From Litoribrevibacter euphylliae (GTDB lineage: Bacteria > Pseudomonadota > Gammaproteobacteria > Pseudomonadales > Litoribrevibacteraceae), in assembly GCF_042646085.1 (NCBI RefSeq), contig NZ_JBHRSZ010000001.1, forward strand, positions 62,001 through 126,000: a stretch of 64,000 nt of DNA, given 5' to 3'. Positions within the stretch are counted from its first letter, which is position 1. Each line of letters begins with the position of its first letter. Shown here piece by piece: positions 52,998-63,020 of the stretch. The notes below the pieces were generated by a model. The model was not told where the DNA came from and made no database searches. It was given only the letters and a program-made list of their open reading frames with translations. The position numbers and the translations under genes are program-made.

Positions 52998-53342
52998 CTA
53001 AGGCTGCCACCCAATCTGTTTTAAATTTATCCGGCCGTTAAGAAAAGAAATGCCTTCGTGTTCAAGTTTATCTTTTTGAACGTGGTAGCGTTCTGAGTGT
53101 TCTGGAAAGGAAATTCTGCCTTGTCCGTTGATTACTCTGTGCCATGGAATGCTGGTATCGGATGGAAGTTTGGACAGAATCTTTCCTACATGGCGGGAAT
53201 GATTAGGATAACCGGCTAATTGTGCAATTTTTCCATAGGTGGTGACTTTTCCTTTTGGAATTTGTCCCAATATAAAGAGTACTGCATCGTGAAATTCTTG
53301 CTGGGAAATAGCCACGTTATGAATTCTCGCTGTGGATAACAT
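52998..53342 (-). CDS. Alkyltransferase-like protein (MGMT fold without the reactive Cys)
   Basis: 114 residues from ATG 53342 (TTG two codons earlier possible). MGMT-type DNA-binding domain with TTYGKIAQLAGYPNHSRHVG. The PCHRV active site of O6-alkylguanine transferases is PWHRV here (66-70), so the alkyl group cannot be removed. ATL proteins of this type bind O6-alkylguanine and hand it to nucleotide excision repair. Convergent with ampG-like gene, divergent from fxsA. Confidence 0.93.
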   Translation of the reverse strand: MLSTARIHNVAISQQEFHDAVLFILGQIPKGKVTTYGKIAQLAGYPNHSRHVGKILSKLPSDTSIPWHRVINGQGRISFPEHSERYHVQKDKLEHEGISFLNGRINLKQIGWQP

Positions 53343-53365
53343 TCTCAATTGGAGTTAATTAAAAG

Positions 53366-53905
53366 ATGCGCTGGTTGTTTTTACTGTTTTGTACGCTTCC
53401 CGTAATTGAACTCATCATATTACTCAAGATAGGTAATTGGCTAGGGGTATGGCCAACTGTTGCCCTGATTTTGGGAACAGCCTTTATCGGTGTGAATTTA
53501 TTAAGACAACAGGGGCTTAAGACATTTACCAAAGCCAATCAACGTTTGGCACAAGGTGAAATGCCGGCGTCTGAAATGGTCGAAGGTATTGTTCTGGCGG
53601 TTGGTGGTGCTTTGTTATTAACCCCTGGATTGGTGACAGATGTCATCGGTTTTTCTTGTTTATTGCCTGGCACTCGTCATATGTACATTGCTTATGGAAT
53701 GTCGCGAATGAAAGTTATGGCGGCTCGTGCGGTTTATGTGAACAGTGCTTCATCGTTCCAGCAAGGTCCAGGTTTTGATCGATCGTTTGAGTCTGACTCG
53801 TCCGGTTTCGATAGCTCCCGAGCAAATAGCTCTCATTCGGAAGCGCGACCAAACGCCTCTCAAAACCCAAATGTCATTGAGGGTGAGTACGAGCGAAAAA
53901 AATAA
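53366..53905 (+). CDS. fxsA: FxsA family membrane protein
   Basis: 179 residues. Three to four hydrophobic segments (1-20, 26-46, 75-100) with FCTLPVIELIILLKIGNWLG and GGALLLTPGLVTDVIGF. The C-terminal 60 residues are Ser/Asn/Asp-rich and likely cytoplasmic. FxsA overproduction relieves F-plasmid exclusion of phage T7 in E. coli. It precedes groES as in E. coli. Confidence 0.92.
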   Translation: MRWLFLLFCTLPVIELIILLKIGNWLGVWPTVALILGTAFIGVNLLRQQGLKTFTKANQRLAQGEMPASEMVEGIVLAVGGALLLTPGLVTDVIGFSCLLPGTRHMYIAYGMSRMKVMAARAVYVNSASSFQQGPGFDRSFESDSSGFDSSRANSSHSEARPNASQNPNVIEGEYERKK

Positions 53906-53924
53906 AAAATTTTTTCAAATATCC

Positions 53925-53950
53925 CTTGAATTCTATTTGGTCGTCCATAG
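53925..53950 (+). promoter_or_regulatory. Sigma-32-like heat-shock promoter of groES
   Basis: CTTGAAT, 11 bases, GTCCATAG, about 80 bases before groES; fits the heat-shock consensus moderately. Confidence 0.55.
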
Positions 53951-54029
53951 ATAGGGATTATCAAAAATTTGCACAATCATGTGCAGTTAACCAATAACGT
54001 TAAATGTATTAAGTGGGAGACACTTAACA

Positions 54030-54317
54030 ATGAAAATTCGTCCACTAGGTGATCGTGTTGTAGTTCGTCGTAAGGAAGAAGAGACTAAGTCTGCTGGCGG
54101 TATTGTATTGCCAGGTTCTGCGACAGAAAAACCTAATCAAGGTGAAGTGTTGGCTGTAGGCAACGGTCGTGTTTTGGATAACGGTGAAGTTTGTCCAGTT
54201 GATTTGAAAGTTGGTGATACCGTGCTTTTCGGTGGTTACGTTCAAACAGTAACTGTTGATGGTGAAGAGCTGTTGGTTCTTGGCGAAGGTGAAATCTTCG
54301 GTGTGCTTGAAGCATAA
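54030..54317 (+). CDS. groES: Co-chaperonin GroES
   Basis: 95 residues. MKIRPLGDRVVVRRKEEE at the start, mobile loop TKSAGGIVLPGSATEKP, and DTVLFGGY. Caps the GroEL cage. GTGGGAGA upstream of ATG. groEL follows after 103 bases, a longer spacer than usual. Confidence 0.98.
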   Translation: MKIRPLGDRVVVRRKEEETKSAGGIVLPGSATEKPNQGEVLAVGNGRVLDNGEVCPVDLKVGDTVLFGGYVQTVTVDGEELLVLGEGEIFGVLEA

Positions 54318-54420
54318 GAGCTAAAACGCTTAATCAAATTTAATAAATTTGTGGACTGCTTTTGAACGATTAGATGGTTCATTGGCAATGGAATAAGAAT
54401 TTTTATATTAGGTGAATGAA

Positions 54421-56061
<1,641 letters not shown>

Positions 56062-56087
56062 TCTCTGCCCCTAGTTGCTTAACGCTG

Positions 56088-56115
56088 AAAAGCCTCGCAA
56101 ATGCGAGGCTTTTTT
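56088..56115 (+). terminator. Rho-independent terminator after groEL
   Basis: AAAAGCCTCGC, loop AAAT, GCGAGGCTTTTTT. Confidence 0.93.
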
Positions 56116-56488
56116 GTGTCTCTTATTTAGGCATTCGTTGCCTGAACTTTGAAGTCGTTCTTAACAAACATGCTAATAGTGCCATATTCATAACAATCTA
56201 TGTCAATTGGATGGATGGAGGCTAATTCAAGCCGGGCTTGCTCTTGTCTACAGGTATAATCGGAACGAATTAGGCTCGTTGAGGTGGGTAATAATTAGAT
56301 AAATATATCGTTAGTCGATAATTTCCTTCTTGAAGGTTACAGAAAAGTCATAATCATCCCTCAGAATGTGCAACAACGTCGAAAAACTGTATTTTTACCT
56401 AATAGGATGGTTGTGCTGTGAATGAGCCTCTCTATAATAGATCAGCTCAGAATAATAATAGTGGCAAGGACGATTAGAGGGTTCTCAT
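56116..56488 (+). other. Spacer between groEL and gspN
   Basis: About 370 bases with no credible gene in any frame. The only signal I can support is a promoter at 56411-56438. A 19-codon ATG frame at about 56367 lacks a ribosome-binding site. Confidence 0.55.
56411..56438 (+). promoter_or_regulatory. Sigma-70 promoter of the gspN-gspC-gspD operon
   Basis: TTGTGC, 16 bases, TATAAT, 50 bases before the gspN start; the -10 is a perfect match. Confidence 0.65.
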
Positions 56489-57250
56489 TTGTGGTCAGCA
56501 GTTAAAGCAGCTCGTTGGTATGTCTTTTTGACAGTAATGCTGTTTGTCATTTTTCTGGTTGTTTATTTTCCAGCTCAATTTGCACTCAAGGTTGCGGACG
56601 ATGTGCTTCAGCGTACACCTGTGAAAATTCAGTCTGTGTCTGGAACAATTTGGACTGGTCAAGGGACATTAAGTTATCAACAGCTCAACGCAGATGTGTC
56701 CTGGTCCGTTAATGGAATGTCTTTACTGACTTTATCTCCTCAAGTTAACGTCAATCTGAATGTAGGTCGAGAGACTGAGTTGTCGGCAGCTATGACGGTG
56801 TCAACATCGTCGCTAGAGTTCAGTGGGCTAACGGGAAAAGTCCAAGTTCCTTTATTGAATCCTTACTTAAAAACGCAACGGGTTTCGGGGCAGGGCATTG
56901 TTAAGCTGTATGATTTAAGTTTGGCGTTTGATCATCAAACCAAGACGATTGAATCTGCGAGCGGTCGCTTACTTTGGCAGGAAGCACAAGCGACTTATCC
57001 TGGGCCGAAAGGCATTGAGAACATCACATTACCCGATATTGCCGGCCGCTTATCGAATGATGATAAAGGCGCTGTATTGAGTGTGTTATCCGGTGATGAC
57101 GGTGCAGCATTGGCATCGGTATTTGTAATGAATCAGGGGTGGGCTGGACTGAAAGTTCGCAAGCGAAGCGTAGATTTAGTCGGTCAAACCTGGGTGGGAA
57201 ATCAACAGCCGGATGATGTGATTTTCCAGGTACGTGAAAAATTATGGTAA
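56489..57250 (+). CDS. gspN: Type II secretion system protein N
   Basis: 253 residues from TTG 56489 with AGAGGG 8 bases upstream. One N-terminal membrane segment (about 9-30), then a periplasmic beta-rich domain with VKIQSVSGTIWTGQGTL, the opening typical of GspN. Minor inner-membrane component of the type II secretion machine. Unlike the common operon order, where gspN comes last, it lies first here, 53 bases before gspC. Confidence 0.85.
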   Translation: MWSAVKAARWYVFLTVMLFVIFLVVYFPAQFALKVADDVLQRTPVKIQSVSGTIWTGQGTLSYQQLNADVSWSVNGMSLLTLSPQVNVNLNVGRETELSAAMTVSTSSLEFSGLTGKVQVPLLNPYLKTQRVSGQGIVKLYDLSLAFDHQTKTIESASGRLLWQEAQATYPGPKGIENITLPDIAGRLSNDDKGAVLSVLSGDDGAALASVFVMNQGWAGLKVRKRSVDLVGQTWVGNQQPDDVIFQVREKLW

Positions 57251-57303
57251 CCGCCGAAAGCGTGGTTATTTTAGAGTGTAAGTTTTAAGACGTGGCTCAG
57301 TAG

Positions 57304-58191
57304 ATGTTGACAAGTGTTACTCCAGACAAAGTGATGAAGCTGATGAATAAAGCCAAAGTGGTATTGTCACTTTTGTTTTGTGTTTGGCTTGCCAATATTG
57401 CGGCTCAAGCGGTATGGATGATTGTTTCCCCTGAACCTTTGCCAATAGTAAAGGCTGCAACGGCGATCTCAGGTAACAATGAGAGTGCAGCATCAGGTAA
57501 GTCCTTAAGTATTGTTAGTGCGTTACTGTTTGGTGAAGCGCCAAAGCAGCAAGTAGCAGAAGCAAAAGAAGCGGTGGTGGATGCGCCTAAGACTCGTCTG
57601 CGTTTGCAGCTGCTGGGTGTGTTTGTGGCTGATAATGAAGCGTCTTCTACTGCAATTGTTTCACAACAAGGTGGGAAATCTGATGCCGATTTTTATCGGG
57701 TTGGCGACACCATTCAAAACGGTGTGAAGTTAGAGCAGGTGCATGCGGATCGAGTCATCCTGAATCGTAACGGTCGCTTAGAAGCCCTGTATTTCGATGA
57801 TGAAGAGAATTTATTTGAAGTGGCTTCTGAAGCGCCGAAAGCGGCGGTGAAATCTGATGCAAAGCCGAAAGAGAAAATTGATACAGTTGATCAATTTGCA
57901 TCCGCTGCGAAAAAGCAATGGAAAAAGAATCCACTATCGGCGCTAGGAGCGGTAGGGTTCGAACCCGTCAACCCGGATCAGGCGATGGGTTATCGATTTT
58001 CAGGTCAGAACCCGATGATGGAAAGATACGGTATTCAAAAGGGTGACATTATTCGTTCTATAAACGGCATTGACGTAGGTGATGTCAATTCGGATGGCGA
58101 TTATATGGATGAGGTCTTTCAACAAGGCCAGGCGAGTGTTTTGATTGAACGAGGTTCTCGCCAGTTTGAAATTACAGTACCTCTCAAATAG
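57304..58191 (+). CDS. gspC: Type II secretion system protein C
   Basis: 295 residues. Single N-terminal membrane segment (about 18-42), homology region domain (about 95-165, LRLQLLGVFVADNEASSTAI) that contacts GspD, a charged linker, and a C-terminal PDZ domain (about 215-295, MERYGIQKGDIIRSINGIDV). Couples the inner-membrane platform with the outer-membrane secretin encoded next. Confidence 0.92.
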   Translation: MLTSVTPDKVMKLMNKAKVVLSLLFCVWLANIAAQAVWMIVSPEPLPIVKAATAISGNNESAASGKSLSIVSALLFGEAPKQQVAEAKEAVVDAPKTRLRLQLLGVFVADNEASSTAIVSQQGGKSDADFYRVGDTIQNGVKLEQVHADRVILNRNGRLEALYFDDEENLFEVASEAPKAAVKSDAKPKEKIDTVDQFASAAKKQWKKNPLSALGAVGFEPVNPDQAMGYRFSGQNPMMERYGIQKGDIIRSINGIDVGDVNSDGDYMDEVFQQGQASVLIERGSRQFEITVPLK

Positions 58192-58224
58192 AGAGAGTCT
58201 GCCAGCGATGAAATGAGTTGAGGT

Positions 58225-60186
58225 ATGAAAGTGAAAATGTTTTCTCCGTTTAGTCGATTGATAGCGGCCGTCGTATTGATGGCCTCTTTTGCTATCTCGT
58301 CTCACGTATGGGCAGAGCAAGACACCTGGAAAGTAAACCTTAAAGAGGCCGACATTCGAGTATTAGTGAGTCAGATTGCTGATATTACTGGTAAAACCTT
58401 TGTGGTTGATCCTCGTGTAAAAGGCAAGGTTACCGTGGTTTCAAATACCGCATTACCTACGGATGAGGTGTATCAACTTTTCCTTTCGGTTCTTCAGGTA
58501 CATGGATATACCGCCGTTGAAAGCGGTCATGTGGTTAAGGTCATTCAGCAGAATGAAGTGAAGCAAGAAGGCGCAGCATTTGATGGCAAGCGCCGTAAGA
58601 AGGGCGAAGAAGTTGTTACTCGTGTTATCAAGGTGACGAACACCAGCGCTATTGAATTGGTACCTATTCTGAGACCTATGGTGGCAAAGTACGGTCATTT
58701 GGCGGGCGTTGCTTCTGCTAACTCTCTTATTATCAGTGATCACGTCAGCAATATTGAACGTATGATGGCTATCATCAAGAACCTCGATAGTTCTGAAAGT
58801 GAAGAGTTAGAAGTGGTTCAGCTAGAGCATGCTTGGGTGGGTGATTTAAAAGGCATTCTTGAGAAGCTGATCCCAGACGTGAGCAAAGCTAAAAACTCGA
58901 CTATTTCTGTAGTGGCCGATGAGCGCAGTAATCGTTTGATTGTGAAAGGTGAAAAGTCTGCTCGCCAGCGTATCGTAGCCTTAGTTAGTCGTTTGGATCA
59001 GCCTGTGAAACAGGATGGCTCTGCCAAAGTCATTTATCTGAAACATGCAGATGCAGAAAAAGTAGCTGAAACGCTTAAAGGTCTAGTGACTGAAGGTGCA
59101 TCAGGCAAAGAGAATAAAGGCCAGCAGAAAGCCAATATCCTTGCTGATAAGGATATGAACGCATTGGTCGTTAAAGCATCCCCTTCTGATATGGCAGAAA
59201 TCGAGGATGTGATTCGACAGTTGGATATTCGTCGTGCACAGGTATTGATTGAATCAGTGATTGTTGAAGTCCAAGGCAACATTGGTGAAGACTTAGGTAT
59301 TCAATGGGCGTTAGGTGGCTTTGGCGATGTACCAGCCTTGGGAACGAACTTTAGTAATGTCGGTGTAAGTTCTTCTGCTTTGATTGGTGCACTAGTAAAT
59401 GATTCTACTGAAAACATCACTCCAGGAAATGGCTTTACCGGTGGTATTGGTGGCGAAGGCGATTTCACTTGGGGGGTGTTGGTCCAGGCGTTAGAAGCAG
59501 TGGACAACAGCAACTTGCTTTCTACTCCAAGCATTATGACTCTGGATAATCAGGAAGCTGAAATCGTTGTCGGTCAGAACGTACCTTTCATTACTGGTTC
59601 TACCACTACTTCTGGTGATGGAACAACAAACCCATACCAGACCATCGAGCGTCAGGATGTGGGGGTCACTTTAAAAGTGGTACCTAAGATCACCGATGGT
59701 GATGTGGTGATGCTAGATGTAGAACAAGAAGTAGAATCGGTGAGTGAGTCAGCGATTGCAACGGACTTAATTACCGACAAACGTACATTGAAGACTTCTA
59801 TTTTGGTGGATAACCGCCAGACGATTGTATTGGGTGGTTTGATTTCTGATCAAGAAAAAGACGTGGTGCAGAAGGTTCCTCTTTTGGGCGATATTCCTTG
59901 GTTGGGTGAGTTGTTCAAAAGTACCAGTCTGGAGAAAACCAAACGTAACCTTTTGATCTTCTTAAGACCAACCATCCAGCGTAATCGCCAAGATATAGCA
60001 TCGTTAACAGAGCATAAATATCAAGGTTTGTGGGAATTGAAGTTTAATAATTATAAAGCGAAGCAAGGCCTATCAAATGAAGAGGTGGATGATGTTGAAA
60101 TCATTGCTCCTAGTTATGATGAGTTCTTTGAAGGTCAGCGCGAAGTCATAATTAAGCCAAATAAAGATAAAGCGGTTTCGGAATAA
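58225..60186 (+). CDS. gspD: Type II secretion system secretin GspD
   Basis: 653 residues with signal peptide (about 1-30). N0 domain (WKVNLKEADIRVLVSQIADI), N1-N3 ring domains (about 110-330), then the secretin core with Gly/Ser-rich gate region, EIVVGQNVPFITGS, and VPLLGDIPWLGELFKS near the end of the barrel; S-domain-like tail of about 75 residues. Forms the outer-membrane pore of type II secretion. Other gsp genes (E-M) do not follow: the next sequence is a terminator and a tandem repeat. Confidence 0.97.
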   Translation: MKVKMFSPFSRLIAAVVLMASFAISSHVWAEQDTWKVNLKEADIRVLVSQIADITGKTFVVDPRVKGKVTVVSNTALPTDEVYQLFLSVLQVHGYTAVESGHVVKVIQQNEVKQEGAAFDGKRRKKGEEVVTRVIKVTNTSAIELVPILRPMVAKYGHLAGVASANSLIISDHVSNIERMMAIIKNLDSSESEELEVVQLEHAWVGDLKGILEKLIPDVSKAKNSTISVVADERSNRLIVKGEKSARQRIVALVSRLDQPVKQDGSAKVIYLKHADAEKVAETLKGLVTEGASGKENKGQQKANILADKDMNALVVKASPSDMAEIEDVIRQLDIRRAQVLIESVIVEVQGNIGEDLGIQWALGGFGDVPALGTNFSNVGVSSSALIGALVNDSTENITPGNGFTGGIGGEGDFTWGVLVQALEAVDNSNLLSTPSIMTLDNQEAEIVVGQNVPFITGSTTTSGDGTTNPYQTIERQDVGVTLKVVPKITDGDVVMLDVEQEVESVSESAIATDLITDKRTLKTSILVDNRQTIVLGGLISDQEKDVVQKVPLLGDIPWLGELFKSTSLEKTKRNLLIFLRPTIQRNRQDIASLTEHKYQGLWELKFNNYKAKQGLSNEEVDDVEIIAPSYDEFFEGQREVIIKPNKDKAVSE

Positions 60187-60204
60187 GCGCTATAAAGCAT
60201 GAAG

Positions 60205-60237
60205 AAAACGGTCGACTTAGGTTGACCGTTTTTTTTG
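60205..60237 (+). terminator. Rho-independent terminator after gspD
   Basis: ACGGTC and GACCGT arms with partial inner pairing, followed by eight T; 20 bases after the stop. Confidence 0.88.
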
Positions 60238-60245
60238 GCTGTTAG

Positions 60246-60381
60246 AAAACGGAAAACGGAAAACGGAAAACGGAAAACGGAAAACGGAAAACGGAAAACG
60301 GAAAACGGAAAACGGAAAACGGAAAACGGAAAACGGAAAACGGAAAACGGAAAACGGAAAACGGAAAACGGAAAACGGAAA
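60246..60381 (+). repeat. 19-copy perfect 7-base tandem repeat (VNTR)
   Basis: Nineteen identical AAAACGG units in a row (60246-60378) plus a partial unit. Non-coding, between the gspD terminator and two hairpins. Perfect identity suggests recent slippage growth, so copy number probably differs between strains. Confidence 0.98.
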
Positions 60382-60392
60382 GAAAGGACTTT

Positions 60393-60425
60393 CAGTTAGT
60401 CAGCCCTCGTGAGGCTGACTAACTG
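60393..60425. repeat. Perfect 13 bp inverted repeat after the heptamer array
   Basis: CAGTTAGTCAGCC, loop CTCGTGA, GGCTGACTAACTG. No T-run follows directly, but a second stem starts at its last base. Confidence 0.85.
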
Positions 60426-60458
60426 GTTGAGCAAGTGCGTTTGCTTGACCTCTGTTTT
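60425..60458 (+). terminator. Second hairpin, terminator-like
   Basis: GGTTGAGCAA pairs with TTGCTTGACC (two G-T pairs), loop GTGCGT, then TCTGTTTTTA. It may be a back-up terminator or the end of an unannotated transcript. Confidence 0.45.
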
Positions 60459-60784
60459 TATTGTTATTGGTGAGGTTATGTAGGTGGCCGTTATTATTTT
60501 TATTAGTGGCCGGAATCTTTCATTTGTAGTTTTTATTTGTCTTTAATAAATACACTCTCTGTGCCATTTTCGAAACAGCTAGATAAAACAAGTGATTACA
60601 TCATTATGTACATGTTATTGCTTACTATAGTGTTCCGAATATTGTTACCAATGTTAGACTTTTTGGAACCGTGATGGGGTTATAGGTAACAAGTGAGGTG
60701 TTACTGGTCAGAGTAATAGAGGGGATAGTAGGATATGAGGCTGCTAGGACAGGAGTCTCTAGTGATGAAACAAAAGAAGAGTGT
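60459..60784. other. Spacer before the sensor gene, no gene seen
   Basis: About 325 bases without a credible coding frame. It contains a small inverted repeat GTAACA/TGTTAC near 60687-60705 and a stretch of G/A-rich sequence. It would be the 3' flank of the minus-strand sensor gene; no output-domain sequence is readable here. Confidence 0.5.
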
Positions 60785-61783
60785 TTATTTTGAGACCAGT
60801 TGCGAAATACGTCGTTGCATCAACCAAAGCCCGATGACTCCGACCAGCCATATAAAGAGAGCAGGCTTCCAGACGCTCGGATCTGACAAATTGATGTTCT
60901 CTTTTTCTGAAATCTGAATCAGGTAGAAATATTTTATTTGGTTCTCGTACCAAGGAATATCGAGCTTGGAAAAATAGGCTTGTTGAGAACTCGTTGAGAA
61001 ATGACCTGATAAGCCTGCGTTCATGCTTTGCCAGAACTCAGGGTAATAGTATCCAATACTCTTTTCGAAGGCTTGTTTGGCTGACCAAGTAGCTTTGGTG
61101 AGTTCTGCCACATAGTTTCCTTCCATATCCAACATAAACACATTGTCTCTGTTGGTCTTATCAGAGAATTCAAGTGAGGTCTCGACTAGAAGTTGATCGA
61201 CGTCCAAATCAATATACAGGTGGCCTAGCCGCATATCTTCGTAATGAACGGGTGTGGTGAATCGAAATAACATACCTTGTTCCTGGCCTGTGAATTCGTA
61301 AAACAAAATGTCGTTATTTTCTAATAAACCAACCTGCATCCAATAATTCATAAGCTCTTCAGAGCCACTCATACTGGGTGATCTCTGAATATGCTGTCCT
61401 ACGTAGAAGTGATCGCTGGTTTCTTCTTCGACGACACCAATTTGGGAGATGTAGTTATGTTGCTGTTTAAAGGACTGCCAGTAACTTGAAATATCATCGC
61501 CTGTTTCACTGGTATCGGCCAGAAATTCGACAGTTTGGTAGTCGCGTGCGAGATGCAGCGTGAGTTGGCGTATCTGTTCGATTTTTTTTGAAGTGGATAG
61601 CACCCACGGCGACATCATGTCTTCCTGGTATTGAGGTTTAATCGTTGGTGACGCATTTTTCTGTTCAGCAAAGAAAAGAAAGCTAATGAGCACGGTGAGT
61701 GACCAAATGACACCAAGCATTATTACAAATGCCTTGGAGGATTGTTTTTCTTGTTGTTCAAGATAAGAAGGCTGTTCATTCAT
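60785..61783 (-). CDS. Membrane protein with periplasmic Cache-like sensor domain and no output domain
   Basis: 332 residues. Two membrane segments (about 19-39 and 306-324) flank a periplasmic domain of about 265 residues whose pattern (helix with RQLTLHLARDYQTV, then YISQIGVVEEET, DNDILFYEF, RLGHLYIDLDVDQLL, VFMLDMEGNYV) resembles the dCache domains of chemoreceptors, kinases and GGDEF proteins. It ends seven residues after the second segment (RRISQLVSK), so there is no signalling output. Either a truncated sensor or a stand-alone partner of another protein. Family assignment is by pattern only. Confidence 0.7.
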   Translation of the reverse strand: MNEQPSYLEQQEKQSSKAFVIMLGVIWSLTVLISFLFFAEQKNASPTIKPQYQEDMMSPWVLSTSKKIEQIRQLTLHLARDYQTVEFLADTSETGDDISSYWQSFKQQHNYISQIGVVEEETSDHFYVGQHIQRSPSMSGSEELMNYWMQVGLLENNDILFYEFTGQEQGMLFRFTTPVHYEDMRLGHLYIDLDVDQLLVETSLEFSDKTNRDNVFMLDMEGNYVAELTKATWSAKQAFEKSIGYYYPEFWQSMNAGLSGHFSTSSQQAYFSKLDIPWYENQIKYFYLIQISEKENINLSDPSVWKPALFIWLVGVIGLWLMQRRISQLVSK

Positions 61784-61953
61784 CTTTTAAGGTCTCGTCT
61801 CGCCACCATAATTTTACTGTAGCAGAAGCGAGCTACGCTGGATTACAACTCACTGTTGATAGCTTGGGACGGCTTTAGCTGTGCAATACTGTAAGGCGAA
61901 GAAATCAGCTTTGAGTTATGGTGTAAGAGTTGGTTGTCGTTGAAGGAGGGCTC

Positions 61954-62739
61954 ATGAACGAAATTGTCATTGGGAGTTGGAATGAATTACAGGAAACGCT
62001 CTTTCATGATTCCTGGATGGCTGAGATAGGTCGTTTTCGATCTCGCTATGCGTTTCGTGGTTTATCCGATAAGGAATATGCGCTCGAAACGACGTTGAGC
62101 CGTTTAGGTGGAAATTACGCTGAGTTGGAGCATCATCTTTTAAGAAACTTCCGAAAGTATGCTCATAGAAGTGATTTGTTGGAAGGAGACAGTTTGTGGC
62201 ACTGGTTATCCATGGCTCAGCACTACGGGCTACCTACGCGCCTTCTGGATTGGACTTATTCACCATTTATAGCAATGCACTTTGCGACGGCTAATATCGA
62301 AAAGTACGATGTTGATGGTGCCATCTGGGCTGTTAATTATGTGCAGGTGCATCAAATGCTTCCATCTCGGTTGAAAGATCGGCTTCAGAATGAAGGTGCT
62401 AATGTGTTTACGGTGGAAATGCTAAATGAGGTGGTGACGTCGTTAGGTGAATTGGGGTATATCTCTGAGCAGGACTTGGCGTTGTTTTTGGAGCCGCCTT
62501 CCATGGACGACCGCATCATTAACCAATATGCGTTCTTTTCTTTAATGTCGAATCCGACGGCGATTCTGTCTGAGTGGGTAGAGCAATACCCTGAGATTTG
62601 CCAAAAGGTCATCATTCCAAAAGAACTGAAATGGGAAGTTCGCGATAAGCTGGATCAGGCAAACATTACAGAACGGGTATTGTTTCCTGGTTTGGACGGC
62701 TTGAGTGATTGGCTGAGGCGGCACTATAGTCCAAGGTAA
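61954..62739 (+). CDS. FRG-domain protein
   Basis: 261 residues from ATG 61954 with GGAGGG 4 bases upstream. FRG-domain motifs: YAFRGLSDKEYALETTLSRL near the start and WLSMAQHYGLPTRLLDWTYS followed by PFIAMHFA. The FRG domain is named after its Phe/Tyr-Arg-Gly motif and its activity is not established. No membrane segment. Stand-alone gene between divergent neighbours, no operon partner. Confidence 0.88.
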   Translation: MNEIVIGSWNELQETLFHDSWMAEIGRFRSRYAFRGLSDKEYALETTLSRLGGNYAELEHHLLRNFRKYAHRSDLLEGDSLWHWLSMAQHYGLPTRLLDWTYSPFIAMHFATANIEKYDVDGAIWAVNYVQVHQMLPSRLKDRLQNEGANVFTVEMLNEVVTSLGELGYISEQDLALFLEPPSMDDRIINQYAFFSLMSNPTAILSEWVEQYPEICQKVIIPKELKWEVRDKLDQANITERVLFPGLDGLSDWLRRHYSPR

Positions 62740-62756
62740 TAAGCTTACTTAAGTAA

Positions 62757-62787
62757 AAACGCCGACTTTATTGCTTAGCCGGCGTTT
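62757..62787 (+). terminator. Weak hairpin after the FRG gene
   Basis: AAACGCCG pairs with CGGCGTTT, with an inner CT/AG pair; only three T follow, so termination would be modest. Confidence 0.6.
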
Positions 62788-62814
62788 GAAACTCAATATC
62801 AGGGTGATCTTTTA

Positions 62815-62907
62815 TCACCAGTAATACAGTTCATCAAAATAGCTCGCTAGGGCGCGAACATTTTTTTGTTCTTTTTCATTGTGCGGTACACAGATTTCGG
62901 GTTCCAT
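62815..62907 (-). CDS. Small ORF of 30 residues with strong ribosome-binding site
   Basis: ATG at 62907 is preceded by GGAGGG at 7 bases spacing, an almost ideal Shine-Dalgarno sequence; the frame ends at TGA 62817-62815. The product (MEPEICVPHNEKEQ at the start, YFDELYYW at the end) is charged, with one Cys and an aromatic C-terminus and no membrane segment. Below usual length cut-offs. No family recognised. It stands alone between the FRG gene and the binding-protein gene, both at some distance. The signal is the RBS-ATG-stop arrangement; coding is not proven. Confidence 0.45.
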   Translation of the reverse strand: MEPEICVPHNEKEQKNVRALASYFDELYYW

Positions 62908-63020
62908 GATGTATCCCTCCAGTTTCCTAATGAATAACACTCCTCACCCCAAGTCGGGGATCCTTTAAGTATAGACGTGCTTTTTAAATCAGTGTTTCCG
63001 TTGGTCTGATACCTTGTTGA

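Noticed and set aside
60246..60381. Possible CRISPR array
   Set aside because: Units are 7 bases with no spacers; this is a simple tandem repeat.
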